Shown here one piece after another: positions 37,349-45,681 of a stretch of DNA of 64,000 nt (within the stretch, counting starts at the first letter, position 1; every line of letters starts with the position of its first letter). The notes beneath the pieces are model-generated. The model was not told the DNA's origin. It saw nothing but the letters and a program-made list of their open reading frames with translations, and did no database searches. Position numbers and translations under genes: made by a program. The DNA is from Sphingobacteriales bacterium (lineage in GTDB: Bacteria; Bacteroidota; Bacteroidia; Chitinophagales; JADIYW01), in the NCBI GenBank assembly GCA_016719635.1, contig JADJYT010000001.1, positions 620,001 through 684,000 on the forward strand, given 5' to 3'.

Positions 37349-37356
37349 TATATTTG
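37349..37356 (+). promoter_or_regulatory. TAnnTTTG -7 element before the M10 protease gene
   Basis: Reads TATATTTG, with an upstream TTTG at 37325-37328. It gives a leader of about 95 nt before the ATG at 37454, unlike the leaderless promoters elsewhere in the window. Confidence 0.45.
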
Positions 37357-37453
37357 CTATACATAAAACCCGCGCCATCACCTACTTACTTTTTTTAAGA
37401 TGAGTTTTGCACGGTTTTTATGTAAAAACCCATACTATACCAACTTATAGTAA

Positions 37454-39637
37454 ATGAGAGAAACGTACACCCTGATCCTTGCTCCTGTGGCAAAAATTTT
37501 TCGCATAATCTATTCTGTGATTTATGACATGTGCCTATTTGGGCGCCCAATATTAATGGGATTTGCAGCCCTTATAATACATCAACATGCATCTGCTCAA
37601 TGTATGACTTATAGCATACCCATAACCCAACGCATTGAAAACAGCCGGTATATCGTAAAAGGAAAAGTATACAAACAAATGACCTATAAGGATTCTAAAG
37701 GGAATATTTACACCCTGAATGTATTGGATGTTTCTAGGATGCTGAAGGGCAATACCTCTGTCCATGAAATTGGCATCATTACGTTAGGCGGAGAGTTCGG
37801 TCATGAAATGCAGTTATCCTATCCATCTCTGCAGTTAAATACCGAAAAAGAATATCTCTTTTTTGTAGAAGACGATAACCATACCATTGACCATAAAGAA
37901 ATCAGGTCACTCTACCCCTCCATGATACAATCGAACGTGTATGCAGAATCACAGGGGGCCTTACCTTATGAAAATGGTTATTATCAGGATGCCGCGGGGA
38001 AACATGAGTATATTGAAGAAAAATCCCTTTTTGATTTAATTCAAAAATCAGATACCGGGAATATAGTGACTACAACAATACAGCCGGTCAGAAGATTGGG
38101 TCAAAATAGCTCTATAGCCAATGCCGCCGTTATCACTTCCGTTTCACCGAACGTCACTAAAGCAGGTACCGTTGCCGCAGGAGATTATATCACCATCACA
38201 GGATCAGGATTTGGAGCAACGCAAGGCGCCAATCATGTCAGTTTCCTGAATGCAGATGACGGTGGTGCCAGCTGGATTAATCCTATCGCTTCGGATTATC
38301 TTTCCTGGTCAGACGGCAGCATTACGGTAAAAGTACCCGAACGTGCAGGCAGCGGGAATATTAATGTTGCCGGTTCACTGTCTGCTTCACCTATTTCTGT
38401 CGGGTATGCTCATTCTGCCATCAGTTCTACTTTCAGCGGATTTGGTTCCAGTACAAGGCAGCGATACTACCTGCGTGATAAAAATGGCAGTGGCGGTTAT
38501 ACGTTTTCACTGAATTCCACTTCCGGATTTTCCGCCAATGCAACAGCAGTCAATACATTACAGGATGCTATGGATACCTGGACATGTAACACATCCATTA
38601 ACTGGATTCTTGGTTCTAGCACCACCACCGGATTTGGTAATGACGGCGAAAATGTCGTATTATTTGACAATACACTGCCTGCAGGCGTTCTGGGAAGATT
38701 GACCAGCAGATTTTCAGCGAGTTCGACTGGTGCCTGCAATACCACCAATACCGTCTGGTGGGTCAATGAACTGGATTTACAAGTCAGGCCGGACCCTCCT
38801 ACCGCAGGAACATCATGGGAATACGGTCCCAGCTCACCAATTTCCACAGAATATGACATGGAAACGCTTTTGCTGCATGAACTGGGACACGCTCACGGGC
38901 TGGGGCATCGAATTGCACCGGGACAGACGATGCATTACGCCATGAGCAACGGGTCATCTGCCCGAAGTTTGGACACCAACGAAATCAGGGCCGGTCAGGA
39001 AAAAATAGCCTATTCCATCGCATCTACCTGTTTTGACCCTTCAGGATCAGGCGGACCTATGGTTGCGTATAGCTGCTCATTTTTACTGCCTGTAGAACTG
39101 ATTGTTTTTGAAGGGGAAAAAGTAAACTCAACCGTACTGCTTCACTGGGCAACGGCCAGCGAGCAAAATAACCAGCAGTTCATTATTGAAAGAAGCAAAG
39201 ATGCCATTCATTTTGAACCTATAGGAACGATTGCCGGTGCAGGCAACTCAAACAGGATACTAAACTACACCTTTACCGACAATCAGACACTTGAAGGCAT
39301 TTGCTATTACAGGCTCAGACAAAGGGACTTTGACGGTAAAATTTCCTATTCAAACATTATACGGATAATATTTGAACCGGAGCAAAATTTCATTATGCAA
39401 ATCAACCCGAATCCGGCGTTTGAAAATATCAATCTGTTGTTCAATTCTGCCAACAGGGAAGAAGGTTCTATCCATATATATGAGATAAGCGGAAAGCGTG
39501 TATTTTCAGAACAGTTTTCTTTTCAGGAAGGAATCAACAGAAGAGAAATAGATATCAGTAGTTTTGCAAAGGGTGTATATTTCATCGAAATTAACACCGG
39601 AGTAAAAAGTTACAGGAACAAGCTGGTAAAATACTAA
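37454..39637 (+). CDS. Secreted M10-like metzincin with IPT/TIG and T9SS sorting domain
   Basis: A 727-residue exported protein. After a signal region (cleavage likely after HQHASAQ at 49) comes an N-terminal domain (about 50-200), an IPT/TIG domain (about 226-315, ITITGSGFG), and a zinc protease domain (about 325-530). The site is HELGHAHGLGH at 475-485, with a Met-turn near 493 (TMHYAM), the metzincin/matrixin pattern. The C-terminus is a T9SS sorting domain (about 640-727, INPNPAFENINLLF). An ATG at 37529 would give a more normal signal peptide. It probably acts outside the cell on protein or glycoprotein. Confidence 0.92.
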   Translation: MRETYTLILAPVAKIFRIIYSVIYDMCLFGRPILMGFAALIIHQHASAQCMTYSIPITQRIENSRYIVKGKVYKQMTYKDSKGNIYTLNVLDVSRMLKGNTSVHEIGIITLGGEFGHEMQLSYPSLQLNTEKEYLFFVEDDNHTIDHKEIRSLYPSMIQSNVYAESQGALPYENGYYQDAAGKHEYIEEKSLFDLIQKSDTGNIVTTTIQPVRRLGQNSSIANAAVITSVSPNVTKAGTVAAGDYITITGSGFGATQGANHVSFLNADDGGASWINPIASDYLSWSDGSITVKVPERAGSGNINVAGSLSASPISVGYAHSAISSTFSGFGSSTRQRYYLRDKNGSGGYTFSLNSTSGFSANATAVNTLQDAMDTWTCNTSINWILGSSTTTGFGNDGENVVLFDNTLPAGVLGRLTSRFSASSTGACNTTNTVWWVNELDLQVRPDPPTAGTSWEYGPSSPISTEYDMETLLLHELGHAHGLGHRIAPGQTMHYAMSNGSSARSLDTNEIRAGQEKIAYSIASTCFDPSGSGGPMVAYSCSFLLPVELIVFEGEKVNSTVLLHWATASEQNNQQFIIERSKDAIHFEPIGTIAGAGNSNRILNYTFTDNQTLEGICYYRLRQRDFDGKISYSNIIRIIFEPEQNFIMQINPNPAFENINLLFNSANREEGSIHIYEISGKRVFSEQFSFQEGINRREIDISSFAKGVYFIEINTGVKSYRNKLVKY

Positions 39638-39642
39638 TCTTA

Positions 39643-40179
39643 TTATTTAAAATTCTTCCACATCATGCTCTCCATAGGTTTGGGTGTTCGTTGGTTATAT
39701 TTTGCGGATGATTTTTTGTTGTAGGCATTTTCAATTTCCCCCTGAACGACAAAATAGATGAGCTGCCCAACGGGCATGCCTGCATAAATCCGAACAGGCT
39801 GAATACAGGAAATTTCCAAGGTCCAGTGGTTGCAAAATCCGACATCTCCTTTACCGGCAGTCGCGTGAATATCAATCCCCAGCCTGCCCATAGAGGATTT
39901 GCCTTCCAGAAAAGGGACATGAGCATGGGTTTCCGTATATTCCTCGGTGGAACCAAGATACAAGACACCCGGTTCCAGGACGTAACCGTCTTCCGGTATC
40001 TCAAAATGATGTATGGTATTGTGTTTCCGAGCATCCAGCAGCTGAGTGTTGTAAGTGGCCAGGAATCTGCTCAAATGAACGTCATACGAATTGGTACCCA
40101 GACACTCCGGGCGGTAAGGTTCAATCAGGATAGTGCCTTTTTGAATTTCCAGTAAAATCTCTTTGTCGGATAAAATCAT
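39643..40179 (-). CDS. dcd: dCTP deaminase
   Basis: A 178-residue trimeric deaminase that converts dCTP to dUTP for thymidylate synthesis. The family blocks are present: LGTNSYDVHLSRF near residue 28, GKSSMGRLGIDIHATAG near 100 with the Ser-x-x-x-Arg of the active site, and HWTLEISCIQPVRIYAGMPVGQ near 125. The frame extends upstream to 40194, but the extra codons overlap a TATTTTTG promoter, and the ATG at 40179 gives the standard length. It is convergent with the M10 protease gene, 5 bp apart. Confidence 0.95.
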   Translation of the reverse strand: MILSDKEILLEIQKGTILIEPYRPECLGTNSYDVHLSRFLATYNTQLLDARKHNTIHHFEIPEDGYVLEPGVLYLGSTEEYTETHAHVPFLEGKSSMGRLGIDIHATAGKGDVGFCNHWTLEISCIQPVRIYAGMPVGQLIYFVVQGEIENAYNKKSSAKYNQRTPKPMESMMWKNFK

Positions 40180-40183
40180 GGAG

Positions 40184-40191
40184 CAAAAATA
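40184..40191 (-). promoter_or_regulatory. TAnnTTTG -7 element of dcd
   Basis: Reads TATTTTTG on the minus strand and ends exactly 4 nt before the ATG at 40179. Confidence 0.65.
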
Positions 40192-40273
40192 CAAACGAAA
40201 TAATGAAACATTGAAATAATCTTAAAACCGGACGGACTATTTAGAGGCACCCTCCTGTTCACTCATTATTTGA

Positions 40274-40981
40274 TTAAACCAAATGATTCTCGACCAGCTT
40301 ATAACCCTGACCGTGTATATTCAGGATTTGCAGGCGCTCATCATCTTTCAAATATTTTCTGATTTTAGAAATAAAGACATCCATACTGCGGGCTGTGAAA
40401 TAGCTGTCATCCTGCCATACATGTTTCAGCGCCAGTTCTCGTTCCAGTATCTGATTTTTCTTTTCAAAGAACAGGCGTAATAACTCATTCTCCTTGGTCG
40501 TCAGTTTGACCTCATTGCCTTTCACAAACAACTTATGGTTCTTGTAATCCAATTTGCAATCCCCTGCAAAGTATTCGTCCTGAGCCGTCTGAACTTCATG
40601 TTTTTCTGTCCTGCGCAGAATCGCGTTCATCTTCAACTCCAGGATTTCCATACTGAAAGGTTTCGTGATATAATCATCCGCTCCAAGTGTGAGCCCCTTA
40701 ATCTTATCTTCCTTCAAAGATTTAGCCGTCAGGAAAATGATAGGAATATCTTTGTCATCTCGCCTGATTTCTTCCGCCACGGAAAATCCATCCTTCTTAG
40801 GCATCATAACATCGAGCAGTATAATGTCGTATGAATTTTTCCGATAAGCAAATAAACCTTCCACACCATCTCGTTTCAATTCTACCTCAAAGTTTTTATG
40901 TTTTAAGTATTCCTGCAGCAACATGCCTAAGTTCGGGTCATCTTCTACAAGTAAAACTTTCTTTTTAATGGTTGTATTCAT
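40274..40981 (-). CDS. OmpR-family response regulator
   Basis: A 235-residue regulator with a receiver domain (acidic pair EDD near residue 13, phosphoacceptor Asp57 in LLDVMMP, Lys107 in YITKPFS) and a C-terminal winged-helix DNA-binding domain (about 130-230, ending with SMDVFISKIRKYL and NIHGQGYKL). It lies 26 bp after the histidine kinase gene, forming a classical pair. The overall form resembles the RprY regulators of Bacteroides; no target can be seen. Confidence 0.95.
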   Translation of the reverse strand: MNTTIKKKVLLVEDDPNLGMLLQEYLKHKNFEVELKRDGVEGLFAYRKNSYDIILLDVMMPKKDGFSVAEEIRRDDKDIPIIFLTAKSLKEDKIKGLTLGADDYITKPFSMEILELKMNAILRRTEKHEVQTAQDEYFAGDCKLDYKNHKLFVKGNEVKLTTKENELLRLFFEKKNQILERELALKHVWQDDSYFTARSMDVFISKIRKYLKDDERLQILNIHGQGYKLVENHLV

Positions 40982-41007
40982 AATAGTGATTTTTTGGGTG
41001 AATATTT

Positions 41008-42504
41008 TTACGATTTTATGTCAAATGGTAACTGAATAATGAATTTTGATCCTTCCTTAAACCTGCTTTCTACTTTTATTTTTCCCTGGTGTTTTTCAAC
41101 AATCGACTTCACATAACTCAACCCCAGCCCAAACCCCTTGGTATCGTGGACATTTCCTCTGGAAACACGGTAGAATTTATCAAACACCTTCTGCTGATCC
41201 TCTCTGGAAAGTCCGACCCCATTATCTATAACTTCAATTTGTATGCCTGACGTATAGTTAAAAGTGTTAATTTTTATTAACGGCTTTTTATCATTGTACT
41301 TTATAGCATTGTCAATCAGGTTGTTAATGACACTTGTAAAGTGCATTTCGTCAATTTTGGTGATGGGCTGTTCCGCCTTTAGGTTCAGTTCAATCCTGCC
41401 CTCCAAATCTTCCAGAATAAGATTGAATCTTGCAGCAGTGGCGGTAATAATAGCGTGAATATCCCTGTCTTCGAGGTTCAGCTGCAGCTCCCCTTTTTCC
41501 AATCGGGCCAGTTGTAATACCTGTTCAACATGATTGTACAAACGCTTATTCTCATCAAAGATGATTCCCGCATATTTTGCCCGGTTGTCCTCCGAAGAAG
41601 AGATGGAATTATCTTTCAGCATTTCGCTGGCGATGGAAATGGTGGCTATCGGCGTCTTCAGTTCATGGGTCATATTGTTGATAAAATCTGTCTTCATATC
41701 CGACAATTTCTTTTGCTTGAAAATTATCTGGAACAGCAGTATAAAGGAACCCACTACCATTAAAAAGAAAAAGGAAGAAGACAAAATCATCGGCGACATG
41801 GATGCATATAAATATTTCTTTCTGTCCGGCAGCATCAGTTTCAATGTCTTACATTCATTGATCATACTTCTTCTGAACAAGTCAATGGAATAAGGGGTCT
41901 TGTATAGTTCCAGTAAAGGAGCGTTTTTAGAAAGCAACACAAAATTATTGGGTGCATATTCTGTAATACCGTAATGTGCTCTCGTTTTTATACCATGTGC
42001 CCTCAGTGCTTCGTCTATTATCTGTTTCAACCTGGAGGTATCAAGTAATTCAGTTACGGGCTGCAGGCTCGTCATTTGCTGCATCATAAACTCCTGCAGA
42101 TTGTCTATTTCCAATGACAAATCAGCGGCGGCATTGCTTTCCGGTGACGGAAGCAGCGGATTGGTGTGGCTATGCTCATATTCACCATTCGTCAGTGGCG
42201 GACTCAGACGTTTAGGAGTATCAAATTCAGTATTCTCATCCTCATCACTTGACATTTCGATGATAATTCCGCCATTTTCATCCAGGTGAATCTTTCTGGA
42301 CTGAATCATTTTATTTACAATTGGCTGATAGGCCAAATCCTCAATTTTGGCGGACATATCAATCATCGCATCGTAAACCGCTTTGTCAAATTCCTGTTCA
42401 CGCGATTTTATAGCTCCCTTCAGCCAAAATAGTTGTACCACTCCGATTCCGAATAACCCTAGGAATAAAAGGATGGCAATGAAAAGCAGCAGATTTTTAT
42501 TCAC
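41008..42504 (-). CDS. Membrane sensor histidine kinase
   Basis: A 498-residue kinase with a transmembrane helix at about 6-28, a periplasmic sensor (about 30-235, with an acidic Ser/Pro-rich insertion near 85-125), a second helix (about 240-262) and the cytosolic core. The core has an H-box NNMTHELKTPIATI with phospho-His280, an N-box (INNLIDNAIKYND), and the G boxes DNGVGLS and GFGLGLSYV. It is RprX-like in layout. The start is a GTG at 42504. TAATTTTG at 42509-42516 ends 4 nt before it. Confidence 0.94.
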   Translation of the reverse strand: MNKNLLLFIAILLFLGLFGIGVVQLFWLKGAIKSREQEFDKAVYDAMIDMSAKIEDLAYQPIVNKMIQSRKIHLDENGGIIIEMSSDEDENTEFDTPKRLSPPLTNGEYEHSHTNPLLPSPESNAAADLSLEIDNLQEFMMQQMTSLQPVTELLDTSRLKQIIDEALRAHGIKTRAHYGITEYAPNNFVLLSKNAPLLELYKTPYSIDLFRRSMINECKTLKLMLPDRKKYLYASMSPMILSSSFFFLMVVGSFILLFQIIFKQKKLSDMKTDFINNMTHELKTPIATISIASEMLKDNSISSSEDNRAKYAGIIFDENKRLYNHVEQVLQLARLEKGELQLNLEDRDIHAIITATAARFNLILEDLEGRIELNLKAEQPITKIDEMHFTSVINNLIDNAIKYNDKKPLIKINTFNYTSGIQIEVIDNGVGLSREDQQKVFDKFYRVSRGNVHDTKGFGLGLSYVKSIVEKHQGKIKVESRFKEGSKFIIQLPFDIKS

Positions 42505-42508
42505 ATTT

Positions 42509-42516
42509 CAAAATTA
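42509..42516 (-). promoter_or_regulatory. TAnnTTTG -7 element of the kinase-regulator operon
   Basis: Reads TAATTTTG on the minus strand, 4 nt before the GTG start at 42504. A TTTTG sequence about 16 nt further upstream may be the -33 element. Confidence 0.6.
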
Positions 42517-42658
42517 CACCCCGGCATACTTGCAAAATGTTAACAATTCTTAATGTATTGATTCCTATCAGTTTAAAATTGAAAATCAAGTAATTACATA
42601 ATTTATAAAAACGAACTTTATCTTTACGGAGCGCTCAAAAACGGGCATACGGCAACAA

Positions 42659-43948
42659 ATGAAAAAAGCTATCCTTTCCGTATCCATTTTAATGGTAATA
42701 AAAATGAATGCCTGCAGCCAGCAAGATCTACCGGTAGCGGGAAAGGTAAACGATCAGATACGCATTACAAGTGATTCCACTTTATCTTTTGCCTTTTATC
42801 CACCACTAGATACCGTTCAACCAACTAAAGTGGCATTTATTTTTTTTGATCCGAGCGGGAATGGAGCCTTACCGGTTCATTTGTATAAGAAACTGGCAGA
42901 TAAATATAATATCGCTTTAATTGGAAACAACAACTCCTCCAATACGAATGATTTCAATTCCATAAGCGCTCATTTTGCGGCACTTTTGGGTGAATTAAAA
43001 ACCATCTATCATTTATCAGAAAAAAATATCGCTTTGTGGGGGTTTTCGGGAGGTGCAAAAGCGGCACTAAAAAACATTGGCCTGAACAACCAGATTAATT
43101 ACTGCATCTACGGAGGTTCGGTCATGGATATTGAAAACAACCGCTGCGAATTACTGGGATTTAACGGAAAGCAGGATATGAATTATACCGATCTGCTTTG
43201 GTTTGCCAACGAACAACAGAAAAACCTTCGGCATTATCAGATTCAGTTTACAGGGAAACACACCTGGCCGGATACCATTACGGCAGAAAATGCATTTCGT
43301 TGGCTGCTCTTAAAAAAGATGCAGCGGAAGGAACTGGATAAAGACTCTAAATTAATATCCGGCACAAAATCGGCATTTAAGAAAGAAATTAAAAAGAAAT
43401 TAATCGCCACACACTATTTAGATGCGGTGAATGCCTGCAATAAGGCCATCTTCTTTCTGCAACAACTGACAGATGTCAGCCAATTTGAAACCCAAAAGGC
43501 ATACATTCTGAACATGCCGCAATTTACCGCCGAATACAAAGCTTTTGAAACGTCCATACTCAAAGAAACAACACTAAAAAAGGAATACCTGCAAAACCTG
43601 TTCAGTAAAGACACGACTTACTGGAATAAGACAATCACTGAATTATTTGCGTCTTCAAAATCAGATAACTCAGGCGTTTACAACCGGTTGCTGGGATTTC
43701 TATCACTGGCCGGTTATACCTATGCCAGCCGGTTGTTTCAGGTGAATGATATCAAGGCTTTAGAACAGATATTGTGCATCTACCATCATTCCGACCCAAG
43801 CAATCCGGAGCAGGCTTATATGAGCGCAAAATTGTGGCTGCTGAAAAACGAACCTGAAAAAGCTAAAGAGATGCTGAAGGAATCCATACAATTAGGGATG
43901 GATAACAGCAGGATCCAATCCGATGAAATCTTTAAACTTTTGAGATAA
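42659..43948 (+). CDS. Exported alpha/beta-hydrolase-like protein with helical C-terminus
   Basis: A 429-residue protein with an N-terminal signal region (MKKAILSVSILMVIKMNACS; the Cys at 19 could mark a lipoprotein). The first half looks like an alpha/beta-hydrolase: VAFIFFDPSGNG near residue 60, then a nucleophile-elbow-like ALWGFSGGAKAAL near 125, a Gly-x-Ser-x-Gly match. A conserved GKHTWPDTI near 202 could give the His. The second half is helical and ends in a TPR-like unit (YMSAKLWLLKNEPEKAKEML). The function is unknown; esterase or peptidase are possible. Confidence 0.75.
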   Translation: MKKAILSVSILMVIKMNACSQQDLPVAGKVNDQIRITSDSTLSFAFYPPLDTVQPTKVAFIFFDPSGNGALPVHLYKKLADKYNIALIGNNNSSNTNDFNSISAHFAALLGELKTIYHLSEKNIALWGFSGGAKAALKNIGLNNQINYCIYGGSVMDIENNRCELLGFNGKQDMNYTDLLWFANEQQKNLRHYQIQFTGKHTWPDTITAENAFRWLLLKKMQRKELDKDSKLISGTKSAFKKEIKKKLIATHYLDAVNACNKAIFFLQQLTDVSQFETQKAYILNMPQFTAEYKAFETSILKETTLKKEYLQNLFSKDTTYWNKTITELFASSKSDNSGVYNRLLGFLSLAGYTYASRLFQVNDIKALEQILCIYHHSDPSNPEQAYMSAKLWLLKNEPEKAKEMLKESIQLGMDNSRIQSDEIFKLLR

Positions 43949-43951
43949 AAA

Positions 43952-44290
43952 CTATCCTTGTATGATAGTTTTAGCTTCAGCGAGCTTTTTATCTATCTGT
44001 CCGGTCCAGAAATGGAAGTACATAATAAAATCTGACGCAAGGCTGAACAACGGATACTGGAAGGTGGCTGGTTTATTTTTCTCAAATATAAAATGTCCCA
44101 TCCATGCGAAACCATATCCGAAAACAGGCAGCAGAAAAAACATCCACCATTTATGTGTCAGGACTGCGGCAATGATGATAACAAACAAACCTGTTGTACC
44201 GATGTAGTGAAACATACGGCAGGTCGGATCGCTGTGTTCCGTCAGATAGTAGGGATAAAAATCTTTAAGTGTCTGATATTTTCTTTCCAT
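43952..44290 (-). CDS. DUF962 / Mpo1-like membrane protein
   Basis: A 112-residue protein with two hydrophobic hairpins. It has the family pattern FYPYYLTEHSDPTCRMFHYIGT near residue 11 and GYGFAWMGHFIFEKNKPATF near 57, with the three conserved His positions. Eukaryotic Mpo1 is an iron-dependent dioxygenase of the fatty-acid alpha-oxidation pathway, so the bacterial members may modify lipids; that is by analogy. It is convergent with the hydrolase-like gene (3 bp apart) and divergent from the EamA gene. Confidence 0.88.
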   Translation of the reverse strand: MERKYQTLKDFYPYYLTEHSDPTCRMFHYIGTTGLFVIIIAAVLTHKWWMFFLLPVFGYGFAWMGHFIFEKNKPATFQYPLFSLASDFIMYFHFWTGQIDKKLAEAKTIIQG

Positions 44291-44376
44291 AAATTCGGTT
44301 TAAACGGTATGACCGAATAAAAATAATCATAATTTAGATATAATACACCCTTTTCGACTGCGGGATATACACTTTT

Positions 44377-44384
44377 TATCTTTG
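44377..44384 (+). promoter_or_regulatory. TAnnTTTG -7 element of the EamA gene
   Basis: Reads TATCTTTG and ends exactly 4 nt before the ATG at 44389. Confidence 0.65.
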
Positions 44385-44388
44385 CAGC

Positions 44389-45279
44389 ATGCAATTACGC
44401 AGCAAAGCATATGCTCAAATGCATGCCGCCACCTTTTTGTGGGGGATTACGGCTATACTCGGGAAGTTGATTAGCATCCGCGAATTTCCCCTAGTGTGGT
44501 ACCGTATGTTTTTCATCAGCATCGTATTGTTTTTCATTCCAGGTTTAATATCCAAACTTAAAGCATTATCGAATAAGGAGATCCGTATTCTTTCAGGGAT
44601 TGGCGTCATGATTGCGCTGCATTGGGTGGCATGGTATGGTTCTATTAAGTTTGCAAACGCCTCGGTAGCCGTAAGCTGTATCGCGCTTGTATCCTTATTC
44701 GTGGCATTACTGGAACCCCTGATTAATCGCACCCCGTTTATTAAATCCAATATTATCCTGGGGTTAGTCGTTATTCCGGGAATTCTGTTAATCAACGAAT
44801 CACTGGACTTGAATTTTAAATTCGGATTTTTTCTGGGCATACTGGCAGCGTTGTTTGCGGCTGTTTTTACGATTCTGAATAAGCGGTTTACGCAGGCATT
44901 GGACCCCAACCTCATTACCTTTACACAGATGCTGAGCGGTTGGATATTCCTGACCCTGTGCCTGCCTTTGTATATCCTGGAAAACCCGGGTAGTTTTCAT
45001 TTACCCGGTTGGAATGATTTTATACTGCTGCTTATATTATCTATCTTTTGCACCATTATTCCTTACAATCTTTTTTTAAGGGCGCTGAAAGCAAGCAATG
45101 CATTCACCACTTCCCTGATTAATAATCTGGAGCCGGTATATGGCATTCTGCTGGCGGTGATCTTCCTTCAGGAGAACAAACAGTTAAATCCTAAATTCTA
45201 TTTCGGAACCGGAATTATTTTATCTGCAGTCTTTATTCATGCCTTTCTTAGCAACCCGAAGAAAACAACCATCATTTGA
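44389..45279 (+). CDS. EamA (DMT superfamily) transporter
   Basis: A 296-residue inner-membrane protein with ten hydrophobic helices in two EamA repeats (about 8-138 and 148-288). Signatures include FLWGITAILGKLI at the start, ALHWVAWYGSIKFANASVAV near 80, and NNLEPVYGILLAVIFLQE near 245. Such carriers export amino acids or other small metabolites; the substrate cannot be deduced. It overlaps the convergent YciI gene by 8 bp. Confidence 0.92.
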   Translation: MQLRSKAYAQMHAATFLWGITAILGKLISIREFPLVWYRMFFISIVLFFIPGLISKLKALSNKEIRILSGIGVMIALHWVAWYGSIKFANASVAVSCIALVSLFVALLEPLINRTPFIKSNIILGLVVIPGILLINESLDLNFKFGFFLGILAALFAAVFTILNKRFTQALDPNLITFTQMLSGWIFLTLCLPLYILENPGSFHLPGWNDFILLLILSIFCTIIPYNLFLRALKASNAFTTSLINNLEPVYGILLAVIFLQENKQLNPKFYFGTGIILSAVFIHAFLSNPKKTTII

Positions 45280-45661
45280 ACACCGTTCCTTTCCTTGTCA
45301 TCCAAGGGTGAATTTCATATGCCAGCCTACCGGACGTTATAGCAGGATCCGTTTGCAACACTTTCTCCACTTCAGTTGCATCCTTTAGATCAAAGATGAA
45401 TATTCCGCGCCATAAGCCATCATCCAAAAACGGCCCGGAAACCAACAGCTTTCCCTCTTCTGACAGCCTGCCTATATTTTCCAGATGGCCTTTCTGGATC
45501 TGTTCCGCTGTGGAAGAATCCTGTGTCCTGTTTTTGCCCTTCGTCAGCATAACAAAGTAATACTGCTTCATTGCTGTATTTTCCCTTTTATCTTTTTCTT
45601 TCTTTCCGAAAGCAAATGACACAATAATACTTGCAATGGAAAAGGTGATTATTTTTTTCAT
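45272..45661 (-). CDS. YciI-like protein with an exported-type N-terminus
   Basis: A 129-residue protein. Residues from about 31 (MKQYYFVMLTKGKN) onward form a YciI/DGPF-type dimeric alpha-beta barrel, with HLENIGRLSEEGKLLVSGPF and the conserved His and Asp. In front is a signal-peptide-like MKKIITFSIASIIVSFAFG, unusual for a family that is mostly cytosolic. The longer frame starts at 45691 and would overlap the acylase stop; the ATG at 45661 is 20 bp after it. The gene probably shares an mRNA with the acylase. Confidence 0.82.
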   Translation of the reverse strand: MKKIITFSIASIIVSFAFGKKEKDKRENTAMKQYYFVMLTKGKNRTQDSSTAEQIQKGHLENIGRLSEEGKLLVSGPFLDDGLWRGIFIFDLKDATEVEKVLQTDPAITSGRLAYEIHPWMTRKGTVFK

Positions 45662-45681
45662 GGTTTGGTGTTTGCCGTTAA

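Noticed and set aside
44415..44915. 166-codon open frame antisense to the EamA gene
   Set aside because: Low-complexity shadow of a hydrophobic coding sequence with no motif support.
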